From Littorina saxatilis (Eukaryota; Mollusca; Gastropoda; Littorinimorpha; Littorinidae), in assembly GCF_037325665.1 (NCBI RefSeq), contig NC_090245.1, forward strand, positions 49,412,346 through 49,476,345: DNA of 64,000 bases, in the 5' to 3' direction. Of this stretch, positions 1-53,900 are shown in pieces (the stretch's first letter is position 1; the number at the start of each line of letters is the position of its first letter). Position numbers and translations under genes: made by a program. The notes beneath the pieces are model-generated. The model was given only the letters and a program-made list of their open reading frames with translations, was not told the DNA's origin and did not search any database.

Positions 1-1200
1 GAGAGAGGGGGGGCAGAGAGAGAGAGGGGGGGCAGAGAGAGAGAGGGGGGAGGGGCAGAGAGAGAGAGGGGGGAGGGGCAGAGAGAGAGAGGGGGGGGCA
101 GAGAGAGAGAGGGGAGGGGCAGAGAGAGAGAGAGAGGGGGGAGGGGCAGAGAGAGAGAGGGGGGAGGGCAGAGAGAGAGAGGGGGGAGGGGCAGAGAGAG
201 AGGGGGGAGGGGCAGAGAGAGAGAGAGAGGGGGAGGGGCAGAGAGAGAGAGGGGGAGGGGCAGAGAGAGAGAGAGAGGGGGAGGGGCAGAGAGAGAGGGG
301 GGAGGGGCAGAGAGAGAGAGAGAGGGGGGGGGGGGCAGAGAGAGAGAGAGGGGGGAGGGGCAGAGAGAGAGAGAGAGGGGGGAGGGGCAGAGAGAGAGAG
401 GGGGGAGGGGCAGAGAGAGAGAGGGGGGAGGGGCAGAGAGAGAGAGAGGGGGAGGGGCAGAGAGAGAGAGAGGGGGGGCAGAGAGAGAGAGAGGGGGGGC
501 AGAGAGAGAGAGAGGGGGGAGGGGCAGAGAGAGAGAGAGGGGGGGCAGAGAGAGAGGGGGGGCAGAGAGAGAGAGGGGGGGCAGAGAGAGAGAGGGGGGA
601 GGGGCAGAGAGAGAGAGGGGGGAGGGGCAGAGAGAGAGAGGGGGGAGGGGCAGAGAGAGAGAGGGGGGGCAGAGAGAGAGAGGGGGGAGGGGCAGAGAGA
701 GAGAGAGAGGGGGGAGGGGCAGAGAGAGAGAGGGGGAGGGGCAGAGAGAGAGAGAGAGGGGGGAGGGGCAGAGAGAGAGAGAGAGGGGGGAGGGGCAGAG
801 AGAGAGAGGGGGGAGGGGCAGAGAGAGAGAGAGAGGGGGGAGGGGCAGAGAGAGAGAGGGGGGAGGGGCAGAGAGAGAGAGAGGGGGGAGGGGCAGAGAG
901 AGAGAGAGAGGGGGGAGGGGCAGAGAGAGAGAGAGAGGGGGGGCAGAGAGAGAGAGAGGGGGGAGGGGCAGAGAGAGAGAGAGGGGGGGCAGAGAGAGAG
1001 AGAGGGGGGGCAGAGAGAGAGAGAGGGGGGAGGGGCAGAGAGAGAGAGAGGGGGGGCAGAGAGAGAGGGGGGGCAGAGAGAGAGAGGGGGGGCAGAGAGA
1101 GAGAGGGGGGAGGGGCAGAGAGAGAGAGAGGGGGGGAGGGGCAGAGAGAGAGAGAAGGAAAGGGGGAAAGGGGAGAAGGAAAGGGGGAGCAGAGAAAGAG
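1..1200. repeat. Purine-strand GA/G minisatellite
   Basis: The plus strand is almost entirely purine. Blocks of (GA)4-8 alternate with G-runs of 5-9 bases (GGGGGAGGGG) and a single C in the recurring GGGGCAGAGAGA unit of roughly 20-30 bp. The array is cut by the window edge on the left and degrades into GAAGGAAAGGGGGAAAGG near 1150-1200. Repeated G-runs could fold as G-quadruplexes, and the mirror-like purine tract could form triplex DNA. No coding potential. Confidence 0.95.
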
Positions 1201-2867
1201 AGAGAGAGGGAGGTGCTGTCCTTCGGTTCCATGTCAGATGACCCTTTCATCACAAAAAAACAACAGTTTCGCAATCAAACAAAAAAGCATATTTTCCATG
1301 GATTTTAAGTCTATTTTCAAAGCAGTTGCACAAAATTTACAGTTTAAACATTCTTTAATAGTGAAATAAATTTATCCAAGCACATTCTCGTTTATGGACA
1401 AAACATCTTGCAGTTACAGAAATGTTATGGCACTTGCCTCACTCACACACACACACAAAATCAGAAGAAAAAACTGGGGAAAAAAGAAATGGCGTCTATT
1501 TACAGTCCGTTTTTATGTACAGTGACTTTTCAAACTCAAACTCAAATAGACACCTTTTTGCGTTTGAACTGCAGCTCACAAAAAATATTCAGAAGCTGCT
1601 GAAACTGAACGAATATAAAATCTATCGTCACCATAACCACATACATCTGCTAACTTCACAATTCTTCATCCACTTGGAATGGGTAAGTGCCCCTAGCTAT
1701 ACCATAACTATCAGCCTTACCAAGTTTACAGCCAACACAATCAATTCAAAAAATAAAAACAGCTTTTTTTAGGGACTTTAAAAGGGAAAATAGCCATATG
1801 TACATACAAATCAGTGTTATAGGTACTCACAATCGCAGTTCGTCAAACAAGGCAAAATAAGGAAGCTTAAGCAATATACTATTTTGTACATAATTATATG
1901 TAACATCACATGGACCCAGTTTCAACACTTGTACACAGCACATCAAAGCCAGGGGATATAAACAATACACACATACACTCTGTAATGACACTCATAACAA
2001 TCACTACCAGACACACTGCATAATGGGAGAAAAAGAGCTTTAGAAATCTTAAGCTTGTTACTGTTAGCCATAGATAAATATGCATATCGAAAACAAGCAA
2101 GCAAGAAAAAACAAAACCATAACAACAACAAAAGAAAAAAAGCCCAATGATTTATTTCAGAATGGTGACCTACTGGACAAAAGCGGCACAATCAATGTAA
2201 ATATCAGGCAATCAGGAAGATTTTTTTAAGTTCAACTTCACACACACAAACACCACCCAGGCACATACTTTCATACCTAAACAAGAACAACTGGGCCCTT
2301 TCAGTATGTTTACAATACAAAACACATCATCTTGAAAATACTTATCCATCTTTTTCAATTGGAAATTGGAAAATTTTTCTTTTTTTAATTTCATCAAGAT
2401 TTGTGTGCATAACATTATGCAAACAGTGCCAGTAAAATGTTTTCCTAAATTTGTATCATTTCATGCCATATTAATAATTTATGCATGGATTTCTTGTTTA
2501 GAGACATGTACAGGATAATTGTTGATTCCATTCTGTGAAACTCAAGAACTTAAAACATATACTTAGCATCTTGAGTAGACTCATAAAACTAAATCCTACT
2601 TACCTCTAACTATTTGGAAAACACCTATTACCTGATGGGGAGAGAGGAAAAATACACTGATCACTGCCTTATAATTGCAGCAATACATAACACACAGAAC
2701 TATATTGCACTGTTAGTAGACACATTTGTCCTGTGTCTTCCGTGTCTTCCATGTCTCCAGGCTGATGAAATGAGGTACTGTACACATTAATGACACAAAA
2801 ACCTACAACAGATGCCCTTAATTCTGTCCAACAAAAGCAAAAAATAACTTTTTGTTCTTCTGCATTG

Positions 2868-2945
2868 GTGGACTGCAACTCCCATGTACACTTGCATTTT
2901 GCATGAGTGGGCTTTTACAGGTATGGCATTTCGTCTTACTCCCTT
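2868..2945 (-). repeat. SINE 3'-end fragment (tRNA-headed SINE, type 2 body)
   Basis: The segment contains the CAACTCCCATGTACAC and TTGCATGAGTGGGCTTTTAC motifs, which match the 3' part of the full SINE at 62548-62925 in reverse orientation. It is diverged and 5'-truncated. Confidence 0.6.
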
Positions 2946-3601
2946 TTCAGGGTATGTGACATTCACTAAACACTATCATGTTAGAAGCGAAACTACATTA
3001 TTAAAAACGAATTGCTAAACCTCCGAGTGCCATTTTTAGTAATCTCACAGACGTTAACGCAACAAGAGAAACACTGAAGTAAATATATAGTTAATACTGA
3101 TACACAAGTACACAACACTAAGGAATGACTGTGAAGAATTAACTTCATTGGTTTATTACACGGAAAGAAAAAAGAACGGGCAGTGGCGTGCAGGAGTTTC
3201 TAAAAACTGCAACTGAATGGAGAAGCACGCAACACGTACTGTACCCAATCTCAGGTTTGCACTAAACTGAGCCAAAGATTTGCAATATTGATATGCACAT
3301 AAGCTAAAACTTCCAAATGAGACCCAAATGAGACATTTTTGATTGATGCTAATCACATGAACATGAAATTCAGAAAATACAAATGAGATCTGAGGCAATC
3401 TACAGAAAAGTCATCTACATGCATGGTCTACTCTACGCAATCTTCATATATATCTACGTACTTCACAAAATATACACCTTTGCATATGACCAGGCTATAT
3501 TCCAATCATTGCTGAAAAGAGTATGATCAGGGGCTACATGACTAGCTGTGACTTCTGGAATTGCTACTTAGATTTGTACATCTCACAAGCCCAGATAATG
3601 T

Positions 3602-3935
3602 CTTTCTTTTCTTTATTTGGTGTTTTACGTCGTTTTCAACAACGAAGGTTATATCGCGACAGGGGAAGGGGGGAGATGGGATAGAGCCACTTGTCAATTG
3701 TTTCTTGTTCACAAAAGCACTAATCAAAAATTTGCTCCAGGGGCTTGCAACATAGTACAATATATTACCTTACTGGGAGAATGCAAGTTTCCAGTACAAA
3801 GGACTTAACATTTCTTACACACTGCTTGACTAAAATCTTCACAAAAATTGACTATATTCTATACAAGAAACACTTAACAAGGGTAAAAGGAGAAACAGAA
3901 TCTGTTAGTCGCCTCTTACGACATGCGCCCAGATA
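3602..3935 (-). repeat. SINE-like interspersed repeat, family B (copy 1)
   Basis: The same approximately 360-bp repeat occurs at 11071-11440 (plus) and 48628-48985 (minus). Read 5' to 3', its body ends in GAAAACGACGTTAAACACC followed by an AAAG-rich tail, as in a retroposon. This copy lacks the CCGCGGGTTAGG head seen in the other two. Confidence 0.8.
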
Positions 3936-5099
3936 ATGATGAAACGTCAAACAAACAGGAGAAACATCCTCACAACCACATGTCGGCATTATAAGTTTTC
4001 AGATATGTGCATCTCATGCTTCCACTCACACGAAAAACAACACTCAATGCTCCTGCACAATAACAATAGACCCAGGTAAAAGAAGCACGCTTTTTGTTTA
4101 GTTTATATATTGCAACATTGTATATATCTGCACCACCAAGGAAAACACCATATGTTCATTTACATAACATTATTGTACCGACTTCAAAGCAAAAGAGCAT
4201 TTATAAAGCAATTTAAAACACAAACGAAAATGACAGCTAGTGAGACGAACAATTTTAAATAAACAAGAGATTTATACTCACCAAGGCAAAAACAGCTCAA
4301 ATCCTTCCTTTCCTTGAATGTTCTGAAGAAGCCTCCTTTCATAATTTGACACCAGATTTGTGTTGTCTTTGTCTTGGTGAGTAAAAATCAGTTTTGTTTT
4401 TTAACAGCATTTAGCAAGAAAAAGAACCCAGCTTAAAATAAACATTTAATCCCTCTGTAATATCAAAATTAAGTCTGTTTTCTCATGAATAAGTTTAGAA
4501 CATTAATCGGTATAGTACTTGGCATGTTATACAATAACCCATAAAATCTCTCTGTAATACTAAATAAACATGTTCATGATGGCTATATGACCAATAGATA
4601 TAGAGTTTTGATGACAATTAACCTGCATGAAAGACTGGTGGGACTGATTGAAGTACATATGCAAAAATATTCTTTCGTCATTTTCACAAAGAGAAAAAGT
4701 GCGACCCCAAAAATCAGAACAAAAACCATTATAAAGTGGGAGACAACAGGACATGCTATTTCCTTGTCCAAAACAAACAGCACACATTCAAACAAATGGC
4801 AAACATTACGGAACAAAAAAGCTTCTCGAAAATTCCCAGTCTGAAATAAGCAATTAATGTCTGGTACACTCACTTTTTCATCTCTCAAAACCGCACTACT
4901 TGGTCTTGCTAACAAACACTGCACAATTTCTCAAACATACTGCAGCAAACCACTTGGTCTCTACTCATCATGCTAATTAAGCGCTATGTTTATCAATGCT
5001 CTGAATACTGTAAACGTCAGAAACTGCATACAGATCATAACATATTCGTGACAGTAATTGCCATGGGTTTCAATATAAAAAGCAAACTGCACCATATCG

Positions 5100-5526
5100 T
5101 GGACATTCAAATTTGTTGTGTGTACAGACTGTGTCATGAGTACAGTTAAACTACACAGAGAAGAGAAGAAGTGGAGCTGTGCTGTTGTACCAATTATCTA
5201 CTGTATTGTTAATAATACAAAGCACACTGCACTTCAGCAGATGTTTGTTTGTTCAGTACTTGCAGTGCAGAGCTTTGATACTCTATGCAGAGTGGACCAG
5301 GTGCATACAGCCCACGGTACCATATGTCTTCCTTGCATCCAAACTGTCAGTATAGTCTTAGAGCAGACTCATACACCTGTTTCATTGCTATCTCTTTCTA
5401 AATATACAAACCATACTGCAGTTCAGTGGATGTTTAAATTTGTTCATGCTTTGCAGATCAGCCTTATTGACACACTATGCAGAGAGAACATGTAGTTTAA
5501 GTGGTTTGTTCCCTATGTCCAGGCGG
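5100..5526 (-). repeat. Tandem duplication of MROH1 terminal-exon end and 3' UTR
   Basis: A unit of about 180 bp is repeated. The segment at 5337-5380 (CTGTCAGTATAGTCTTAGAG) is a diverged copy of the stop-codon region at 5517-5560. The flanking 5225-5320 and 5405-5500 segments also align, sharing CATACTGCAGTTCAG-like and CTATGCAGAG motifs. The copies lie downstream of the stop codon in the sense of the gene. Confidence 0.7.
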
Positions 5527-47869
<42,343 letters not shown>

Positions 47870-48300
47870 GGACTAGTGTCAGCTTTCCTGACAGTGCTCC
47901 GCACAACGTTTGTTATGTTCCTCCCTCACAGCGCTCCGTCATGTGATGTCGAAAGGAAGACTTCCGGAATGAAGCCAAGGGAGAGCAAGCTCGTGATTGC
48001 TCTTGAAACTCAGAAGACCGGTTGTTTCCCTTGGTTTGACCCCCGCAGGCTTATGCATTTGCCCTTACCCACCCCCCAAACCAGAAGAAAACATGCTTAT
48101 CTGCTAAGTTCGCATGTCTGTATCTATACAGGTGGCTATTTTGAGCATCACCAGTCAAGTTTAAGATTCTAACAGTTTTTGTCAACAAAGCTGAAAGAAA
48201 ATTATCTCCCTTGATGCACAAAACTTGTTGAATACAGAGGCTCGCGAGTCCCTTGATATTCCTCTGCTGGGTCTTGACTGAAATACAAGCCATATAAAAA
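47870..48300 (-). promoter_or_regulatory. Presumed MROH1 5' UTR/promoter region
   Basis: Sequence immediately upstream of the proposed initiator, richer in CpG than its surroundings (for example 47940-48000). No TATA box was convincingly placed. The assignment follows from position only. Confidence 0.35.
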
Positions 48301-48627
48301 ACCACTCGTGTTGTAACCTCTATATATATAGCTTCATTTATCTAATCAGCAGTTTTTACTGTTTATCTCAGTGACACTAGAAGAGGTTCAAAAGGACAAT
48401 ATTTGGCACAAAGATCACAGAAATAAGTAGCAATAAAACACAGATGAAGCCATGGCAGACACATTTTCAATTAGTTTTTCTTAAAAGCAATTATCTTAAC
48501 AAAATATATCACATGATTATGTCTATCAAAACATGACCAAAACAGAAATGCACATTTTCAAAATAGGGAAATCAATCAGACCTCAAACTGAAATGATACA
48601 CTTGAAGGAATGTTTTTACTTTCAGTA

Positions 48628-48985
48628 TTTCTTTCTTTTTTTGGTGTTTTAACATCGTTTTCAACCACGAAAAGGTTATATCGCGATGGGGAAAGGGGGA
48701 AGATGGGATAGAGCCACTTGTCAATTGTTTCTTGTTCACAAAAGCACTAATCAAAAATTTGCTCCAGGGGCTTGCAACGTAGTACAATATATTACCCTAC
48801 TGGGAGAATGCAAGTTTCCAGTACAAAGGACTTAACATTTCTTACATACTGCTTGACTAAATTTTTTTTAAAAATGGACTATATTCTATACAAGAAACAC
48901 TTAACAAGGGTAAAAAGAGAAACAGAATCCGTTAGTCGCCTCTGGGGAGCATCGGGTAAATTCTTCCCCCTAACCCGCGGGGGGA
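48628..48985 (-). repeat. SINE-like interspersed repeat, family B (copy 3)
   Basis: Same family as 11071-11440. It runs from the AAAG tail complement (CTTTCTTTTTTTGGTG) to CCCCTAACCCGCGGGGGG, so it is near full length. Confidence 0.8.
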
Positions 48986-50450
48986 TTACTTTCAGCAACA
49001 CAAATCATTAGCTGTATATGGCATGTAGCTGATCATTCGAAGATGCCTAGATGGCAACACTGCATTTTATGTTTATTTCAATGATAGATATATTTAAGCT
49101 TTCCAGTCATTAACACCAGTATAAGCTGTGTAAAAAACAGAACAAGACAGACATTCCTCATTGCAAAGCAAAACGCTGCAAGCTCATCAACATTTTTTCA
49201 TGAAAGAGAAAACAAGTTGCAGACACACACATAAAATCAAGAAAAGCTCATTCAGAATATTTTATTGTCCTGCATCAAATTTCAGATGTGGCAATTTCTG
49301 ACAAAGACTGACCATAATACAGTAATAAAAATGAAAATAAAAATATACATAAAAATGTTTCTCAGTGTGTAAATACTGTATATATATATCCCATGACCTC
49401 CCTTCTTTGTCTCTGTAAATGTACTCTAGGTATATTTCTTGTATTTCTATTGTACTCTTGTCAAATCCATGATGTAACTATATTGCACTCCTATAACACA
49501 TAAAATAGTGAATAAATAAGGGTGCACGAAATACATCATAGCTGGCTCTACTTTATGTCGTCCTTGACATTCCAAAAGCAAATTTACCTGTAAGACCGGA
49601 TGTGCAAGGGGTCACCACACTTTTGAGAACATGCGCGAGAGTCGTTCAGTGCTATACTTAGTTTTGGTCTCGACTTGCCGAGACTATCATCACAGCGTCA
49701 TAGATTTCATGAAGTCTGTCATCCATCGCGTCATATTATGGGGACGTAATCTGTTATGTTTCCTTCTATTCACAGTTCTGTTTCTCTCTTGTGATCAACA
49801 TGACAAGCCATATGTGTTTGAGTGTGTGTGCTCGTGCTCTCAACTAAAACAGAAGTCAAACTAGCAATCATTAAAAACCCAGTCTGTTCAACAAGCAATA
49901 TTATGCTCATTTGAAGTTACAGTGTACCTGGTACACACGTTCTTATCGGTACATCATCGACTACGAGTGTTCTCTGGACAAGCTGTTCTATGCAATTTGC
50001 GAGTTTTTCTAGCTCTTCTGTGGTGCAGTAGGCCCTTATAGACGATGAAGGTGTCCAAGATCTCAGGAGATCTCATCCGCTGGGTCTTGACTGAAATACA
50101 AGCCATATTAAAAAACCACTCGTGTTGTAACCTCTATATACATGTAATTGTTTCATTTTGTTTTCTTCTTAAGACTTTGGGGGGGGGGAGGTGGGGGAGG
50201 GGGGGGGGGGGAGGGGGCGATTCTTCTTCTTGTACATTGTCCTGACACTTTTACATTTCCCTTTCTGATATCCCTCTAATTGTATGCCAGGGCAAATCTT
50301 CAGACTTTGTGCAAAGCCTTACTGCAAATACCTGGCTGGACAGTGGCTAGTGCAACCACTGCAAAAGGAAGTGACCTGACAAAGCCCATAGATCTTTGGT
50401 TGCTGGCAGTTTGTCAATTACCAGCACTAGTAGATACTGCACTGCTCTAA
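48986..50450. other. Intergenic, little recognised
   Basis: Between the MROH1 5' end and the 3' end of the EF-hand gene. A segment of about 65 bp at 50079-50145 repeats 48265-48330 in direct orientation. A G-rich run lies at 50176-50218. No coding feature supported. Confidence 0.5.
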
Positions 50451-50464
50451 TATGCACACCATAA

Positions 50465-50613
50465 AACCACAGTTATGTCTACACAGCACTGTTAAACTTG
50501 TATTTTGTGTCGAAAGTAGTTTTCACACAGCATCAAACTTGTATTTTCTGTATTAAGAAGATGTCACAGAACATCAGATTTGTATTTTCTGTCCAAAGTA
50601 GTGGCACACAGAA
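50465..50613 (-). repeat. Tandem copies of the stop-codon end of the EF-hand gene
   Basis: About three diverged copies, 50-65 bp apart, of CAGACTTGTACTTTCTGTCC and AAAGTAGTGG. This is the last ten codons and stop of the EF-hand gene. They lie downstream of the functional stop. Confidence 0.85.
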
Positions 50614-50956
50614 TCAGACTTGTACTTTCTGTCCAAAGTAGTGGTCACACAGCAGTATGGGGCAGTCTGTGAACTCCACAGAGTAGTCATAGTACAGCAG
50701 CAACTCTTCAGGGTCATTGCGGGAGTCACCAAAAAACCCGCACTCACATAGTGTATTCTTTGGGGGGAGGAGCGAGTCCCGGCTCCTGGATTTATCACGG
50801 AAAATGGAGATCTTACTGGACGTGATGTGCGTCTCCTCGATCACCATTTGGATCAGTCCACAAACAGGTAGGTGCGCGTGCACTAGAAGGTCAAGGTGAC
50901 CTGGATAGTCCTTGAAATTGTCAAAGGTCACCATGCGCAGCTCAAGGGCAATGTAC
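50614..50956 (-). CDS. EF-hand gene exon 6, terminal
   Basis: YIALELRMVTFDNFKDYPG through LLCDHYFGQKVQV and TGA (50616-50614), 113 codons plus stop. Acceptor GTTCTTCCAG. Confidence 0.9.
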
Positions 50957-53900
50957 CTGGAAGAACAAAATGGTCAGATGCTTCATCTTAGCACACAACG
51001 ACACACCGAGCAAGTTACTCTATAAGCCTGGCCCAAGCCAAACAATGAATATTCAGCAGAGTGAAAATTTACAAAGGCATTGCCATCAGTTGCATGTCAG
51101 ACATTTAGATAAACTTTGCTTCAAGCAAGTCCAGCTGTTGTCTGAGATTTGTTCTAGAAACCTTCCTGCCCAGCCCGAATAGACAATGTTCAAAAATAAC
51201 TCTTGTCGGGTTTGACAAGTGGCTTGTCTTGACACGTGATCAGCGAAAACATATCGGGACAACCCCCTTGCTAGTGAGTGGCCTACAATGTAATTTGTTT
51301 GTTTGTTTGTTTGCTTAACGCCCAGCCGACCACGAAGGGCCATATCAGGGCGGTGCTGCTTTGACATATAACGTGCGCCACACACAAGACAGAAGTCGCA
51401 GCACAGGCTTCATGTCTCACCCAGTCACATTATTCTGACACCGGACCAACCAGTCCTAGCACTAACCCCATAATGCCAGACGTCAGGCGGAGCAGCCACT
51501 AGATTGCCAATCTTAAAGTCTTAGGTATGACCCGGCCGGGTTCGAACCCACGACCTCCCGATCACGGGGCGGACGCCTTTACCACTAGGCCAACCGTGCC
51601 GGTCTACAATGTAATAAGGGAAAGCGTGCCTTACTGTTTTGAAGAAAAACAGCTCTTTCGCAACCCATACAAACCCGTTATTTCCGAACAGCGTCTACAT
51701 ATTGTTGCTTTCAAAAAAGGGGTGCACCTGCTGGCCTGTTAGTTAGTTAATTGTTGCTTTTTGGGTCCAGCGGACCATATGGGCCAAATCAGGACCCCCC
51801 AGCTGGCCTGAAGGAGTCCTAAAGACAGTGGGGTCTCATACTACAGCTGAACATAATCCTGATCTATTCACAGCCCGTGAAAGGAGTTTGACCAAAAACA
51901 TCAACAACAACAACAAAAGTAAAATCTTATGTCTTATACCTGGGTATGAACTCCATGCTGGGTTCCAGACAACTCATCTTGCAGCAAAGACAGGGGATGT
52001 GGGGGGTGGGGGGAGAGGGGGACTTAGGTTTTACCTGAGTATGGACTCTATGGTGGGTTCCAGACGACTCATTTTGCAGCATAGACAGGGTGGGGACTTG
52101 ACCCAACACAACTTGTGTCTTACCTTGGTATGGACTCTATGGGGGGTTCCAGACGACTCATCTTGCAGCAGGGGTGGGGGAGGGGGGGGGGGAATTGACC
52201 CAACACAACTTGTGTCTTACCTTGGTATGGACTCTATGATGGGTTCCAGACGACTCATCTTACAGCATAGACAGGGGGGTGGGGGACTTGTCGTAACACA
52301 ACTGTTGCATTACCTTGGTATGAACTCAATGGTGTGTTCCAGACGACTCATCTTGCAGCATAGACAGGGTGGGGACTTGACCCAACACAACTTGTGACTC
52401 ACCTTGGTCTGGACTCTATGGTGGGTTCCAGACCACTCATCTTGCAGCATAGACAGGGTGGGGACTTGCCACAACACAACTTGTGTCTCACCTTGGTATG
52501 AACTCTATGGTGGGTTCCAGACGACTCATCTTGCAGCATAGACAGGGGGGGGGGGGGGGGGGACTTGACCCAACACAACTTGTGTCTTACCTTGGTATGG
52601 ACTCTATGGTGGGTTCCAGACGGCTCATTTTGCAGCAGGGGCAGGGCGGGAACTTGCGCCTGGTTATGATTAGCGTAATGGCTTCAAACTCTGAATCCTT
52701 CTCCAGATCAAACGTCTCCCTGAAAACAAATAGGCATGTAAATCTATTGGATAAAAGTTGCATCTCAGGCTGTCTCCTGCTCGGTTTTGCCTGACCAGAT
52801 AACGGCTGTACACTCTGCTCCCGCCTCCGTCCCCCTATTTTCTCCTCCCCCTTTTGGGTAAAACTACATTGTCATTACATTGCAGAGATACCCTGGATGT
52901 GAGGCCAATCAAACGAGAGAAAACATTTTTATGTCTAGTCCTTTTTTATACTATTGACCAAAGTACACAAGGACACTTTTGGTTGGCGCCAAGGGTGTCC
53001 TTTGATCACAGGTACAATTGTAATTTAAGGTCCAACAGTTGAAGTTGTTGAACTAGCACTTTCTATTTGGTCTTTAAAAATCACCCATCTCTAGCATTTT
53101 ACTCATAAAGGGGGTGGGGTGCCTCTCGCGTTACCCTGCACAGATTCCCATGGGCTTTCAGCCACGCTTCAGTCGTACTTTCCATTTGGAAAATTACCAA
53201 GTTTCACTGACTTTCTTGCAAGGAGTCCAACCCTCCAATTTTGCGACAAATTAAATTTTTGCCCTTGTCCTAATAGGTTAGCATACAATGGAAAAAGCCG
53301 AAGTAATCAAGGCGAATACACCCAATAAGGTCCTGCATATAAACTAATTACTTACAAAAGCCAACATGGAGGTTTCAATGAGAGTTCAGTGTACATGCAT
53401 AAACATCACAAACACATGACACTGGGTGGGGTTGAGGGGGAGAGTGGAGAGCGATAGGGTTCTACTCTTATCCTATAACGACATCCCTGAACATACTGAA
53501 TACACGTGGAAATCATGCGGCGATGGAACAGGTCAATTTTTCTGTTGATGTTTATGATGCCAGTGTGTACCTGGCTAACTGGAGGCCTTGCTTGAGCACT
53601 GTATAATCCACCTCGCCCGTGTCGTCTGGGTCCAGCAGACGCGTCAGGAGATGAGTCTCTATCGACGTTAGAGGAACTTGCAAATCAAACAGCCCTGAAA
53701 AACACAATACAGATTGCACAAAACGCAGGTGTATAAACTGTTCTCTTCTTCTTCTTCGTTTACGGGCTGAAACTCCCACGTTCACTCATGTTTTTGCACG
53801 AGTGGGTTTGTACGTGTATGACAGTTTTTACCCCGCCATTGTTTACACTGTTCAATAACAAGCCTCGAAATTAGTGACAAAACATGCATGTCGACATTCA

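Larger units (their letters stand above)
1201..5100. other. MROH1 3' flank, no gene seen
   Basis: AT-rich sequence downstream of the MROH1 stop codon. It may hold the 3' UTR, since AATAAA-type hexamers occur on the minus strand (for example around 2149-2154 and 3151), but I cannot choose a cleavage site. It contains a SINE 3' fragment near 2870-2945 and a SINE-like repeat at 3602-3935. All open frames are short and lack family features. Confidence 0.6.
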
